Source: an uncultured Granulosicoccus sp. (lineage in GTDB: Bacteria > Pseudomonadota > Gammaproteobacteria > Granulosicoccales > Granulosicoccaceae). Taken from it: 64,000 nucleotides of DNA. The notes under the pieces were generated by a model. The model had not been told where the DNA came from and searched no databases. It was given only the letters and a program-made list of their open reading frames with translations. Below are positions 42,555 to 52,520 of this stretch, piece after piece. How positions within the stretch are numbered: the stretch's first letter is position 1; the number at the start of each line of letters is the position of its first letter. Position numbers and translations under genes: made by a program. The stretch is from contig CANMQI010000004.1 in assembly GCA_947499955.1 (NCBI GenBank), positions 405,318 to 469,317 on the forward strand, in the 5' to 3' direction.

Positions 42555-44429
42555 ATGACGCAATACGTGCCCTTCTGTTTCAGAAAATCGACGAAACAGT
42601 ACCAGCAAGTCGTAACGACACAGAGAAAAACAGTGAACGCTAAAAAAGATGTGAAGAATGGCCACACGGACGATATGACTCGCTCGTTAGTCGATACCTG
42701 GCAGAAAAGTGCGAACATGATGAGCGATCTGATGAGCCAGTCTCGGCAGATGATGACCAGCCCCTTCGATCCGATGATAAACCTGGATCCGATGAATATT
42801 GGTCCGGCATTCAAAAGTGCTGCCAGAATCATGGCCAGCGATCCGCTGAAGCTGATGCAAGACAACTATCAGCTCTGGAAAGAACATGTCGAGCTGATGA
42901 GGCAAGTCATGTTGAAAAACGACATGGACCCGGATGGTGCCACTGGCAAGCATCATGATCGTCGATTCAAGCATGAGGACTGGACGAGCAATCCCATGTT
43001 CGACTACATCCGCAGATCCTACCTCCTGACATCCAACCGTCTGGTTGAAATCATGACCTCGGTTGAGGGCATGAGCGATGAGGACAAGAAGAAGATCGTA
43101 TTCCATTCTCAATTGCTGGCAGATGCATTTTCTCCTTCCAATTTCCTGCTGACGAATCCTGAAGCGATTCGCACCATGGTCGAGACAGGTGGTCAGAGCA
43201 TTCTCAAGGGCATGCAGAACCTGCAGCGCGATCTTGATCCCGAGACCAGTCAGCTCAGCATCATGATGAGTGATCCTGATGCCTTCACGCTGGGCGAGAA
43301 CATCGCCACGACCCCTGGCAAGGTGGTCTACCAGAACGATCTGGTGCAGTTGATTCAGTATGAACCAACCACCGCCAAGGTTCATCAACGGCCGCTGGTT
43401 ATCGCGCCACCCTGGATAAACAAGTACTACATCCTCGATCTGCAACCCAAGAACTCGTTCATCGCCTGGGCGGTTGAACAGGGCTATACGGTATTCGTCA
43501 TCTCGTGGGTGAATCCGGATGCAAAGCTGGGAGAAAAGAAATTCGAGGACTACATGCAGGAAGGTATTCTGGATGTGCTGGATGCCGTGGAAGCTGCCAC
43601 TGGCGAACGCGAAGTGTCCATGATCGGCTACTGTATTGGCGGAACCCTGCTCAGCGCAACACTGGCCTACATGGCAGAAGTCGGCGACGACCGCATCAAG
43701 GCTGCGACCTTCTTTGCATCACAGGCTGACTTTTCCGAAGCAGGCGATCTGAAGCTGTTCACCGACACGGCGCAGGTCGACAATCTCGAACGCATGATGG
43801 AGAAGAAAGGCTATCTGGATGGCAGTGCCATGGCCACCACCTTCAATCTGTTGCGTGCCAACGATCTCATCTGGTCTTTCTATGTAGACAACTACCTGCT
43901 CGGCAAGGATCCGATGAAGTTCGACCTGCTGTACTGGAATGCCGATTCAACTCGCATGCCCAAGCAGGCGCATCTGTTCTACCTGCGTGAGATGTACATC
44001 AACAACAACCTGGCAAAACCCGGTGGCATCACGCTCAAAGGCGTGCCTATCGACCTGTCCAAGGTCACTATCCCGATCTATCTGCAGGCGGCGAAGGAAG
44101 ATCATATTGCGCCCTACCCGTCGGTCTTCAAATCCTCGGGACTGTACTCGGGACCGGTGCGTTTCATGCTGGCAGGCTCAGGTCATATCGCCGGGGTCAT
44201 CAACCCACCGGCTGCGGGTAAATACAATTACTGGATCAACGAAGAGCAGCCGAAGGACCTGGATGAGTGGCTTGATGGAGCAGAGGAATTTCCTGGTTCC
44301 TGGTGGACTGATTGGGACAAGTGGTTGGCGCCACTGTCAGGCAAGCAGGTAGCGAAGCGCGTGCCCGGATCAGGGAAGCTTGATGTGCTCGAGTCGGCCC
44401 CCGGTTCCTTCGTATCGATAAAGAGCTGA
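42555..44429 (+). CDS. phaC: Class I polyhydroxyalkanoate synthase
   Basis: This enzyme polymerises (R)-3-hydroxyacyl-CoA into PHA on the granule surface. The catalytic triad is visible as Cys360 in the lipase-like box GYCIGG, Asp516 in AAKEDHIAP and His544 in GSGHIAG. At up to 624 residues it fits class I synthases. The start is uncertain: ATG 42555 is the longest, while GTG 42633 and ATG 42675 are alternatives with weak Shine-Dalgarno sequences, and family similarity begins only after residue about 40. No phaA or phaB lies next to it. It ends before a strong terminator. Confidence 0.93.
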   Translation: MTQYVPFCFRKSTKQYQQVVTTQRKTVNAKKDVKNGHTDDMTRSLVDTWQKSANMMSDLMSQSRQMMTSPFDPMINLDPMNIGPAFKSAARIMASDPLKLMQDNYQLWKEHVELMRQVMLKNDMDPDGATGKHHDRRFKHEDWTSNPMFDYIRRSYLLTSNRLVEIMTSVEGMSDEDKKKIVFHSQLLADAFSPSNFLLTNPEAIRTMVETGGQSILKGMQNLQRDLDPETSQLSIMMSDPDAFTLGENIATTPGKVVYQNDLVQLIQYEPTTAKVHQRPLVIAPPWINKYYILDLQPKNSFIAWAVEQGYTVFVISWVNPDAKLGEKKFEDYMQEGILDVLDAVEAATGEREVSMIGYCIGGTLLSATLAYMAEVGDDRIKAATFFASQADFSEAGDLKLFTDTAQVDNLERMMEKKGYLDGSAMATTFNLLRANDLIWSFYVDNYLLGKDPMKFDLLYWNADSTRMPKQAHLFYLREMYINNNLAKPGGITLKGVPIDLSKVTIPIYLQAAKEDHIAPYPSVFKSSGLYSGPVRFMLAGSGHIAGVINPPAAGKYNYWINEEQPKDLDEWLDGAEEFPGSWWTDWDKWLAPLSGKQVAKRVPGSGKLDVLESAPGSFVSIKS

Positions 44430-44480
44430 ATCGGCTCTGAGCCGGTAGCGTACTGCACTGGCTCGGATTGATTGCGGTGC

Positions 44481-44520
44481 AAGCGAGAGCCTCGTTCCGG
44501 GACGGGGCTTCTTGCTTTTT
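44481..44520 (+). terminator. Rho-independent terminator of phaC
   Basis: A stem of about 15 pairs with one bulged T and three G-T pairs (arms 44481-44495 and 44502-44517, loop TCCGGG) runs into a T-rich end at 44516-44520. It lies 52 bases after the phaC stop and before the convergent LacI gene. Confidence 0.75.
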
Positions 44521-44561
44521 CCCAAGGCGATGTTTCTCGCCTCAAGACAGGCCTGTCCCTG

Positions 44562-45575
44562 TCAGGCGCTCTCGCGCACCACCAGTCGCCCGATAAAGTG
44601 GCTGAGCGCATCCGGATCGTATTCCCCTTTCAATACATCAACCAGTCCTTCCGCCATCGCCGTTATCGGCTGGCGATAGGTAGTCAGTCGGTAGTTCGGG
44701 TTGGCAGCCACCGGGGTGTCGTCAAAACCGGTGACGGCGATATCATCAGGCACGCGTAATCCGAACTCGTGCCTTATTGCATCTATGGCCCCCATGGCCA
44801 GTGCATCATTTTCGCAGACGAGAATATCGGGCCACTCGGAGCGCTTCAGCCCGGACAGATACCGCGTGACTTCCCGGTAGGCTATCTGAGGGTCGTAGGT
44901 CTCGACCGGTGCAAATGCCGCTTGCTCGCCCCTGGCCTCCTGCCAGCGTTTCAGGAAGGTTTCCTTGCGCATTAGATGAGCGCTTTGCGTTTGCGGTCCG
45001 GCAATGAAAACAGGATGGCTGAACCCACGGTTGATGACATGATCCGTGATGCTCTCCATGGCAGCCTTGTCGTCACAACATACCGAAATGGTGCCGGGGT
45101 CTGCCGAGTAGCGAGCAAAGAGAATCAGCTTCTTCACTTGTTGCGCCCCACCCGCTGCCGCAAGAATGGATTCACTGAACTGACTACCGATCAACACGGC
45201 GGCGTCGACACGGTGTTGTCGCGCATTCACCAGTGCAAGCGCGGCATCATCTTCATCGAGTGTGTTTACCAGCAGCGTGCCCCAACCACTGTGCCGCAGG
45301 ATGCGCGTGAGCCGCTCCATCATGACAAGCTTGTGGGGGTTCGAAAAGTCATCGATGAGCAGTGATACGAGATTGCTTCTGTCAGATGCGAGACTCGAGG
45401 CGATCAGGTCCGGCGTATAGCCCAGCTGGCCTGCCGCTTCAAGAACCTTTCTGCGACTTTCTGACGAGATGGAGGCATCCGGCTTGAAAGCTCTGTTGAC
45501 AGTCCAGCGCGAGACGCCTGCCAGCTCTGCCACGTCGTGTGCGGTAATCGATTCGCGGAGTTTGTCCGGTTTCAT
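44562..45575 (-). CDS. LacI-family transcriptional regulator of the inositol operon
   Basis: This 337-residue repressor-type regulator has an N-terminal helix-turn-helix (residues about 11-35, TAHDVAELAGVSRWTVNRAF) and a periplasmic-binding-protein-like effector domain. It is divergent from iolG, and the gap between them holds two LacI-type palindromes. By position it controls the iol catabolic and transport genes, probably with an inositol catabolite as effector. That is inferred, since inositol regulators in other bacteria are often IolR of the DeoR or RpiR type. Confidence 0.88.
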   Translation of the reverse strand: MKPDKLRESITAHDVAELAGVSRWTVNRAFKPDASISSESRRKVLEAAGQLGYTPDLIASSLASDRSNLVSLLIDDFSNPHKLVMMERLTRILRHSGWGTLLVNTLDEDDAALALVNARQHRVDAAVLIGSQFSESILAAAGGAQQVKKLILFARYSADPGTISVCCDDKAAMESITDHVINRGFSHPVFIAGPQTQSAHLMRKETFLKRWQEARGEQAAFAPVETYDPQIAYREVTRYLSGLKRSEWPDILVCENDALAMGAIDAIRHEFGLRVPDDIAVTGFDDTPVAANPNYRLTTYRQPITAMAEGLVDVLKGEYDPDALSHFIGRLVVRESA

Positions 45576-45784
45576 GGTTGTTGTTGCACTGAATGCTGAT
45601 CAATCGCTGATGTCCTGCACACCGGCCGTGTTCCGCTGAAGAGTCCGCCGTCACCGACTACCGAAGGATAGTTCGGCTCCGGCCCTGGTTCTGTCCCATC
45701 ATCGTTCGGTCAGTTTACAGGCTATGGGTGTCTCTACTTCAAATCGATACGGTATCGCCCCGCATTCTCAGCAACATTACCATT

Positions 45785-45800
45785 TTGCACGCGCGAGCAA
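45785..45800. promoter_or_regulatory. LacI-type operator, distal copy
   Basis: TTGCACGCGCGAGCAA is a near palindrome (one arm base differs) with a central CG, as usual for LacI family operators. Flanking T/A bases extend the symmetry to 45783-45802. Its centre is 23 bp from the next operator. Confidence 0.75.
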
Positions 45801-45807
45801 AAAACTC

Positions 45808-45823
45808 TTGCACGCGCGTGCAA
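45808..45823. promoter_or_regulatory. LacI-type operator, perfect palindrome
   Basis: TTGCACGCGCGTGCAA is a perfect 16-bp palindrome centred 63 bases upstream of the iolG ATG. With the copy at 45785-45800 it forms a tandem pair two helical turns apart, suited to two LacI dimers or a tetramer acting on both divergent promoters. Confidence 0.82.
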
Positions 45824-45878
45824 AGCGGGGCATTATCGTTCTCACAGCTTGGGTTTCAATGAACTGAACGAGGGGAAT

Positions 45879-46874
45879 ATGTTGAGAGTAGGCCTTCTGG
45901 GTGCCGGTCGTATCGGCACCGTACATGCACAAGCCATTACCGCTCATCGCGGCAGCACGCTGGTCGCCGTTGCCGATGTCGCAGCGGAAAGTGCCGAAAA
46001 ACTGGCCGCTCTGCACGGCGCGTCAGCCTGCAGTGTGGAACAGATCATCGCTGATCCAGAAATCGATGCGGTCCTCATCGCGACCTCTACCGATACGCAT
46101 TCCGAACTGATCGAGGCTGCCACCTCCGCCGGCAAGGCGGTGTTGTGCGAAAAGCCGGTGGATCTCAGTCTCGAGCGTGCCAGAGCCTGTCTGAAGGTCT
46201 CCAGTGCCAATGGAACCCCCGTCATGGTCGGCTTCAATCGACGATTCGATCCCAGCTTCGCCGCTCTCAAGGCCGCCTCTGTCGCCGGTGACATCGGCAA
46301 GAGTGAATTGCTGTCCATCACCTCGTTCGACCCTGCCCCGCCTCCTGTCAGCTACGTCAAGGTGTCCGGTGGTTTGTTCCGGGACATGATGATTCATGAC
46401 TTCGACATGGCCAATTTCATCATGGGCGACCTGCCCGAATCCATCACGGCCATCGGTTCCTCCCTGGTCGATACCGCCATTGGCGAGGCCGGCGATGTGG
46501 ATACAGCCGTTGCCACCCTGCGCTACGCCGATGGGCGTATTGCCGTTATCAAGAACTCACGTCGAGCCGCTTACGGCTACGATCAGCGCGTAGAGCTTCT
46601 TGGTTCGGAAGGTCAGCTTCAGGTGGTGAACGTGCCCGAAAACTCGCTGGTCAAGACCACGAGTACCGGTGTCATCAACGCCAAGCCTACCTACTTTTTC
46701 CTCGAGCGCTACATGCCAGCCTATGAAGCTGAATGGGCTGCTTTTGTCGATGCGCTCATCAACAACAAGGCTCTGCCAATCACGCTGGAAGATGGGGTTG
46801 CCGCGCTGGCAATGGCCGAAGCTGCAACGACATCGATGCAGACGGGTCTGCCGGTAAGACTGGCAGACGTTTGA
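45879..46874 (+). CDS. iolG: Inositol 2-dehydrogenase (IolG), Gfo/Idh/MocA family
   Basis: This enzyme oxidises myo-inositol to scyllo-inosose with NAD. The 331-residue protein opens with the Rossmann motif GLLGAGRIG, has CEKPVDL with the catalytic-region Lys, and the MIHDFDMANF segment with the catalytic Asp/His pair. GAGGGGA precedes the ATG at 45879. It is the first gene of the rightward inositol operon behind two LacI-type operators. Confidence 0.92.
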   Translation: MLRVGLLGAGRIGTVHAQAITAHRGSTLVAVADVAAESAEKLAALHGASACSVEQIIADPEIDAVLIATSTDTHSELIEAATSAGKAVLCEKPVDLSLERARACLKVSSANGTPVMVGFNRRFDPSFAALKAASVAGDIGKSELLSITSFDPAPPPVSYVKVSGGLFRDMMIHDFDMANFIMGDLPESITAIGSSLVDTAIGEAGDVDTAVATLRYADGRIAVIKNSRRAAYGYDQRVELLGSEGQLQVVNVPENSLVKTTSTGVINAKPTYFFLERYMPAYEAEWAAFVDALINNKALPITLEDGVAALAMAEAATTSMQTGLPVRLADV

Positions 46875-46885
46875 TTGTCAGCCAG

Positions 46886-46910
46886 CCCGGCAATTCCAGA
46901 ATTGTCCGGG
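46886..46910 (+). promoter_or_regulatory. Intercistronic hairpin between iolG and iolC
   Basis: CCCGG-CAATT and AATTG-t-CCGGG form a 10-bp stem with one bulged T and a CCAG loop, in the 124-base gap after iolG. No T-run follows, so read-through with message processing or stabilisation is more likely than full termination. Confidence 0.45.
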
Positions 46911-46998
46911 CAGGTAGCGCGTCGAGTTGCCTGTCGTCGATCAGCAGCTCCAGCAGATACGAATACTCACCTAATCTGAATATCAGCCGAGAACGGAT

Positions 46999-48906
46999 GT
47001 GAAAAAACTTGATCTTGTTACGATTGGTCGTTCTTCAGTAGACCTCTATGGCGCGCAGGTTGGCGGCCGCCTGGAGGACATGCGCTCGTTCGACAAGTAC
47101 ATTGGCGGCAGTCCCACCAACATCGCCTGTGGTACGGCCCGACTCGGGTTGAAGTCAGCGGTCATCACCGGTGTCGGTGATGAACACATGGGACGCTTCA
47201 TCCGTGAAGAACTGGAGCGCGAAGGTGTCGACACACGTGGCGTCAAGGTGGATGCCGAGCGTCTGACCGCATTGGTATTGCTGGGCATACGTGACCAGGA
47301 ACAATTCCCGCTGATCTTCTATCGTGAGCAATGTGCGGACATGGGGCTGACGGTCGAGGACATCGACCCGGCACTCATTCGTGAGGCTCGTGCCGTGGTG
47401 GCCACCGGCACTCACCTGAGCCATCCGCAAGTGGAAGCGGCGACGCTCAAGGCACTGGATATTGCCCGTCAGGAAGGAATGCAGACTGCGCTGGATATCG
47501 ACTATCGCCCCAACCTCTGGGGAGTTGCGGGGCATGGTGAGGGGGAGAGCCGTTTCGTGGCCTCCGATCAGGTAACGGCCAAGCTGCAGTCGACTCTGCA
47601 TCTGTTCGACCTGATAGTCGGCACGGAGGAAGAATTTCATATTGCCGGTGGTACGACGGATACGATAGCCGCGCTCAGGGCGGTTCGAGCCGTCTCGAGC
47701 GCCGCTCTGATCTGCAAGCGTGGAGCCGATGGCGCTGTTGCGTTTACGGGTGAAATTCCAGACACGCTGGATGATGGCGAAAGCGGTCCGGGCTTTGCCA
47801 TTGATGTCTTCAATGTGCTGGGAGCCGGCGATGGCTTCATGTCCGGTTTGCTCAAAGGCTGGCTCGATGGTGAAGACTGGCCTACCACGCTGAAGTATGC
47901 GAACGCCTGCGGTGCATTTGCTGTCAGTCGACACGGTTGCACTCCGGCCTACCCCAGCTGGCAAGAGCTGCAGTTTTTCTTCGAGCGCGGCATGAAGCGA
48001 CCGGATCTGCGCAATGACGTGGCACTTGAGCAGGTTCACTGGGCGAGCAACCGCCATCCGGACTGGCCCTTGGTCAGAATCTTTGCATTCGACCACCGTA
48101 TACAGCTGGAAGAGCTGGAAGGTGCCACCAACGAGAAAATCGGCCAGTTCAAATTGCTGTGCCTGGACGCCGCCAACAGGGTCGCACAGGGTCAGTCCGG
48201 TTATGGCCTGCTGTGCGATGATCGCCTCGGTCGTGATGCCCTCTATCGGGCCGTCGATACCCCGCTGTGGATCGGTCGTCCGGTTGAATGGCCGGGTTCA
48301 CGCCCGTTGACGCTCGAGCCGGGTATCGGACCGGATTATGGTGGCTTGTCCGAATGGCCGCGTGATCAGGTGGTGAAAGTACTGTGTTTCTGCCATCCGG
48401 ATGATGATGAGGCAACCTGGGCCGATCATGAAGCGACCATCGTGCGTCTCTTTCAAGCCTGTCGTCGCAATCGACTGGAGTTTCTGCTGGAAGTCATTCC
48501 GTCCAAGGTTGCGCCGGTCGACGACACCACGACCGCACAGATCATCGAGCGCTTCTACGCCGCCGGCGTTTATCCCGATTGGTGGAAGCTGGAGCCCATG
48601 ACTACCCCGAAAGCCTGGCAACAGGCCATCGATGCGATCGAGCGCCATGACCAGAATACGCGCGGCATTGTCGTACTGGGCCTGGGCGAGAGCGAAGAGA
48701 AGCTGGCCGAGAGCTTCAACATTGCGGCCCGTTATCCACTGGTCAAGGGGTTTGCCGTAGGACGAACCATCTTCGCAGACAGTGCCAGCCGATGGATGCG
48801 AGGCGAACTCTCCGATGAGGACGCCATAGCCACCATGGCAGACAACTACCGACGACTTTGCACGCTCTGGGACAACGCTCAGGCACAAGGAGACTCCCAT
48901 GAGTAA
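46999..48906 (+). CDS. iolC: 5-dehydro-2-deoxygluconokinase fused to DUF2090 aldolase-like domain (IolC)
   Basis: This 635-residue fusion protein starts with a PfkB-type kinase (residues 1 to about 325) with GGSPTNIACGTARLG and the catalytic NVLGAGDGFMSG. A DUF2090 TIM-barrel domain follows (about 340-630; IFAFDHRIQLEEL, LGLGESEEKL, KGFAVGRTIF). The kinase phosphorylates 5-dehydro-2-deoxy-D-gluconate, and the second domain is thought to replace the separate IolJ aldolase that cleaves the product. This fusion is typical of Proteobacteria. The stop overlaps iolD by eight bases. Confidence 0.93.
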   Translation: MKKLDLVTIGRSSVDLYGAQVGGRLEDMRSFDKYIGGSPTNIACGTARLGLKSAVITGVGDEHMGRFIREELEREGVDTRGVKVDAERLTALVLLGIRDQEQFPLIFYREQCADMGLTVEDIDPALIREARAVVATGTHLSHPQVEAATLKALDIARQEGMQTALDIDYRPNLWGVAGHGEGESRFVASDQVTAKLQSTLHLFDLIVGTEEEFHIAGGTTDTIAALRAVRAVSSAALICKRGADGAVAFTGEIPDTLDDGESGPGFAIDVFNVLGAGDGFMSGLLKGWLDGEDWPTTLKYANACGAFAVSRHGCTPAYPSWQELQFFFERGMKRPDLRNDVALEQVHWASNRHPDWPLVRIFAFDHRIQLEELEGATNEKIGQFKLLCLDAANRVAQGQSGYGLLCDDRLGRDALYRAVDTPLWIGRPVEWPGSRPLTLEPGIGPDYGGLSEWPRDQVVKVLCFCHPDDDEATWADHEATIVRLFQACRRNRLEFLLEVIPSKVAPVDDTTTAQIIERFYAAGVYPDWWKLEPMTTPKAWQQAIDAIERHDQNTRGIVVLGLGESEEKLAESFNIAARYPLVKGFAVGRTIFADSASRWMRGELSDEDAIATMADNYRRLCTLWDNAQAQGDSHE

Positions 48907-50743
48907 GACGATTCGACTCACTGCTGCTCAGGCCATGGTGCGCTACCTGGGAGCGCAACTGACGGAGGAAGGAACACCCTTCATTGCCGGTGTCTGGGCC
49001 ATCTTCGGTCACGGCAATGTCGCCGGCATTGGCGAGGCGTTGCACGGGGCACGCGAAACCCTGCCGACGTGGCGTGGCCACAATGAGCAGACGATGGCTC
49101 ACGCCGCCATTGCCTATACCAAGCAACTGCGCCGCAGCCGTGCCATGGCGGTGACCTCATCGATTGGACCCGGTGCCACCAACATGGTGACTGCGGCCGC
49201 CCTTGCGCATGTCAACCGTCTGCCGGTACTGCTGATTCCGGGCGATGTCTTTGCCAACCGTGGGCCGGATCCGGTGCTGCAACAGATCGAGGACTTCAAT
49301 GACGGCACCATCAGCGCCAACGATGTCTTTCGTCCGGTCAGTCGTTACTTTGATCGCATCATGCGGCCGGAGCAGTTGTTGACGGCGCTGCCGCGAGCCT
49401 TTCGAACGTTGACAGACCCTGCCGATTGCGGACCGGTGACACTGGCGTTCTGCCAGGATGTACAGGCGGAAGCCTATGACTTTCCCCTGTCCTTCTTCGA
49501 ACCCACGCTCTGGCACCGCCGGCGTATCCGTCCGGATGAGGCCGAGCTGCAACGGGCAGTCGATGCGATTCGCTCGGCCAGTCACCCGGTGATTGTCGCG
49601 GGCGGCGGCGTGCACTATTCGGATGCCACAGCTGCGCTACTGGAATTTGCCGAGAAACATCAGGTACCGGTCACCGAGACACAGGCAGGCAAGTCTGCGC
49701 TGGCATGGGACCATCCACTCAACCTCGGTCCCATTGGCGTGACCGGAGGCGAACCTGCAAATGCCGTGTGTGCCAAGGCTGATCTGATACTGGGTGTCGG
49801 CACGCGCTTTCAGGATTTCACGACCGGTTCCTGGTCGCTGTTCTCGAACCCTGAACGTACGGTGATCAGCCTCAACACCGCGGCACACGACACGGCAAAA
49901 CGCGGTTCCATGCCCTTGCAGTCGGATGCACGTGTGGGCCTGAATGAGTTGTCGGAACAGCTTGGATCAGATCGCTTCGATGCACCGGCTGAGTCTCTGA
50001 AAGCAGATTGGTTTGGCAAGGTGGACGTGCTCACTGATGCGCCGGCGTCATCGCCCACAGACACCAATGCCTTGCCCACAGACATGCAGGTCATCGGTGC
50101 CGTGCAACGCGCCTCACATCAGGACACCGTGGTCATGTGTGCCGCCGGAACCATGCCCGGCGAACTGCACAAGCTGTGGAAAGCACCCCGTCCGGGTGCT
50201 TATCACATGGAATACGGTTTCAGCTGCATGGGGTATGAGATTGCAGGTGCCATGGGCATCAAGATGGCCGAACCTGATCGTGACGTCATCTGCTTCACCG
50301 GCGATGGGACCTACATGATGGCCAATTCGGAGATGGCGACGGCGGCAATGATGGGCATCAGCTTCACCGTGGTTGTTACCGACAACCGCGGCTATGGTTG
50401 CATCAATCGCTTGCAGATGGGCACAGGAGGCGCCGAGTTCAACAATCTGCTTGAACACACCATACACGAGCAGCCTTCGCGCATCGACTTCGTACAGCAC
50501 GCCGGCGCGATGGGCGCAACGGCATTGTCAGTGTCCAGCATCGTCGAGCTGGAAGAGGCTCTGGCCAGACGGGCGGACATCAAGGGTCCGTATGTGATCG
50601 TCATTGATACAGACCCCTACCCCTCTACCCCGCACGGGGGAAGCTGGTGGGACGTGGCGGTCCCTGAAGTGAGCGAACGAGAAAACATGAACGAGATTCG
50701 GGCTGCCTATGAGGCTGCAGTGACAGATAGAACAACACAATGA
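48899..50743 (+). CDS. iolD: 3D-(3,5/4)-trihydroxycyclohexane-1,2-dione acylhydrolase (IolD)
   Basis: This thiamin diphosphate enzyme hydrolytically opens the ring diketone of inositol breakdown to 5-deoxy-glucuronate. The 614-residue protein has the N-terminal TPP-enzyme domain (GVWAIFGHGNVAGIGEAL, shown in part) and the C-terminal cofactor motif GDGTYMMANSE. The start overlaps iolC and the stop overlaps iolE by four bases, so the three are translationally coupled. Confidence 0.94.
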   Translation: MSKTIRLTAAQAMVRYLGAQLTEEGTPFIAGVWAIFGHGNVAGIGEALHGARETLPTWRGHNEQTMAHAAIAYTKQLRRSRAMAVTSSIGPGATNMVTAAALAHVNRLPVLLIPGDVFANRGPDPVLQQIEDFNDGTISANDVFRPVSRYFDRIMRPEQLLTALPRAFRTLTDPADCGPVTLAFCQDVQAEAYDFPLSFFEPTLWHRRRIRPDEAELQRAVDAIRSASHPVIVAGGGVHYSDATAALLEFAEKHQVPVTETQAGKSALAWDHPLNLGPIGVTGGEPANAVCAKADLILGVGTRFQDFTTGSWSLFSNPERTVISLNTAAHDTAKRGSMPLQSDARVGLNELSEQLGSDRFDAPAESLKADWFGKVDVLTDAPASSPTDTNALPTDMQVIGAVQRASHQDTVVMCAAGTMPGELHKLWKAPRPGAYHMEYGFSCMGYEIAGAMGIKMAEPDRDVICFTGDGTYMMANSEMATAAMMGISFTVVVTDNRGYGCINRLQMGTGGAEFNNLLEHTIHEQPSRIDFVQHAGAMGATALSVSSIVELEEALARRADIKGPYVIVIDTDPYPSTPHGGSWWDVAVPEVSERENMNEIRAAYEAAVTDRTTQ

Positions 50744-51669
50744 GCATACAAATCGGTATTTCCCCCATTTCCTGGCAGAACGATGATCTGCCAGAGCTGA
50801 CTGCCGCCTACACCATGGAGCAGGCACTGCAGGAAGCACGCAAGATCGGCTACACCGGAGTCGAGCGTGGTCGACGCATGCCGCAGGATACGGAAGGTCT
50901 GCGCCGCTACCTGGCTGACAATCAGCTGGCCTTGTGTGGCGGCTGGTGTTCAGGCAATCTCATGAATTCATCGGTCGCCGACGAGAAGCAGATGATCTCT
51001 CAGCAGGTCGAGCAGTTCGTGGCTCTGGGTTCTCCCTGCATCGTGTACGCCGAGTGTTCCAACACCGTTCAGGGCAATCAGTCGGTTGCCGTGAACGATC
51101 GGCCCAAGCTGACGCGAGACGACATCTCCCGCTATGCCGCCAAGCTGTCCGAGCTGGCAAGCTGGACAGCCAGCCAGGGGCTGGTATTGGCTTACCACCA
51201 CCACATGGGTTCGATGATCGAGGATCAGGACGATGTGAACTGGTTGATGGAAGGCAGCTCGGATGAGGTCACCTTGCTCTTTGATACAGGTCATCTGCAT
51301 TTTGGTGGCGCTGATGTAATCGGCACACTGGATACCTGGGGTCATCGCGTACACCACGTGCATTTCAAGGATGTGCGAGAAGATATCATGCAGCGAGCCC
51401 GACGCGAGAACATGAGTTTTCTCGATGCCGTGATAGCGGGCGTGTTTACCGTACCGGGTGACCCGCAAGGTTGCATCGATTTTCAGGGTGTCACTGACTT
51501 GTTGCGCAAGCAGGACTATGCGGGCTGGATTGTCGTGGAGGCCGAGCAGGACCCTGCCAAGGCGCCACCCTATGAATACGCCAACATGGGTTATGAGCAT
51601 ATCGTCAGGATCTGCCAGCAGTCAGGGCTCATGATCAATACCAACAAGCAAGGCCAGGAGTCGATCTGA
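50740..51669 (+). CDS. iolE: Myo-inosose-2 dehydratase (IolE)
   Basis: This TIM-barrel metalloenzyme of 309 residues dehydrates scyllo-inosose. GISPISWQNDDLPE at the N-terminus and LAYHHHMGSMIE, FDTGHLHFGGAD and HVHFKDVR carry the metal-binding acids and histidines. Its start overlaps iolD by four bases and its stop shares one base with the iolB start. Confidence 0.94.
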   Translation: MSIQIGISPISWQNDDLPELTAAYTMEQALQEARKIGYTGVERGRRMPQDTEGLRRYLADNQLALCGGWCSGNLMNSSVADEKQMISQQVEQFVALGSPCIVYAECSNTVQGNQSVAVNDRPKLTRDDISRYAAKLSELASWTASQGLVLAYHHHMGSMIEDQDDVNWLMEGSSDEVTLLFDTGHLHFGGADVIGTLDTWGHRVHHVHFKDVREDIMQRARRENMSFLDAVIAGVFTVPGDPQGCIDFQGVTDLLRKQDYAGWIVVEAEQDPAKAPPYEYANMGYEHIVRICQQSGLMINTNKQGQESI

Positions 51670-52475
51670 TGTCAGTATTGTTGAAGAAACCCTTCGGAAG
51701 TCATGGCAAGGTCCATGAGATAACAGCCACCAGTGCCGGTTGGCGTTATGTCGGATTTTCCCTGTATCGATTGCGAGCCGGCGAAACAGCCAGCGAAGCC
51801 ACGGGTGACAGAGAAGTGATTCTTGTCATGGTGGAAGGCAAGGCCGAGATCAACGGCGCAGGTCAGCCATGGGGCGTACTGGGCAACCGCACCAGTGTCT
51901 TCGAAAGACTCCCTCCGCACTGCCTGTATCTGCCCAACGATACGCAATGGGATGCAAAGGCCGAAACCGACTGCGTCATAGCCGTGTGCTCCGCGCCCGG
52001 CAAGGGCGGCCATGAAGCGCGCAGGATAGGCCCTGACGGGATCACGCTGACCGAACGCGGAAAGGGTTCCAACAAGCGCTATATCAACAATATCGCCATG
52101 GAGAACGAGGATTTCTGTGACTCCCTGCTGGTCACGGAAGTCTTCACCCCCGCCGGCAATTGGTCGTCCTATCCCAGTCATCGCCATGATGAGGATGATT
52201 TTCCTCGTATCACCTATCTGGAAGAGACCTATTACCACCGTCTGAACCCGGCAAACGGATTTGGTGTGCAGCGGGTGTACACCGACGATGGCTCACTGGA
52301 TGAGACCATGGCCGTAGCCGATGGCGACGTCGTGCTGGTCCCGCGCGGGCATCATCCCTGTGCCGCACCACACGGGTTCGACATGTACTACCTGAACGTG
52401 ATGGCGGGGCCTCTGCGCAAGTGGCGCTTTGTTCCAGCTCCGGAAGTCGAGTGGATTCTCGAGCGAGACGCCTGA
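51669..52475 (+). CDS. iolB: 5-deoxy-glucuronate isomerase (IolB)
   Basis: This 268-residue double-cupin isomerase forms 5-dehydro-2-deoxy-gluconate, the IolC substrate. The SSYPSHRHDEDD segment with cupin His residues and the terminal VPRGHHPCAAPHG and YYLNVMAG segments are typical of IolB. Start overlaps the iolE stop (TGATG). Confidence 0.94.
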   Translation: MSVLLKKPFGSHGKVHEITATSAGWRYVGFSLYRLRAGETASEATGDREVILVMVEGKAEINGAGQPWGVLGNRTSVFERLPPHCLYLPNDTQWDAKAETDCVIAVCSAPGKGGHEARRIGPDGITLTERGKGSNKRYINNIAMENEDFCDSLLVTEVFTPAGNWSSYPSHRHDEDDFPRITYLEETYYHRLNPANGFGVQRVYTDDGSLDETMAVADGDVVLVPRGHHPCAAPHGFDMYYLNVMAGPLRKWRFVPAPEVEWILERDA

Positions 52476-52520
52476 AGGCATACCCGAGTCGAGTCACAGA
52501 ACGCATCGGACAACAATGCA

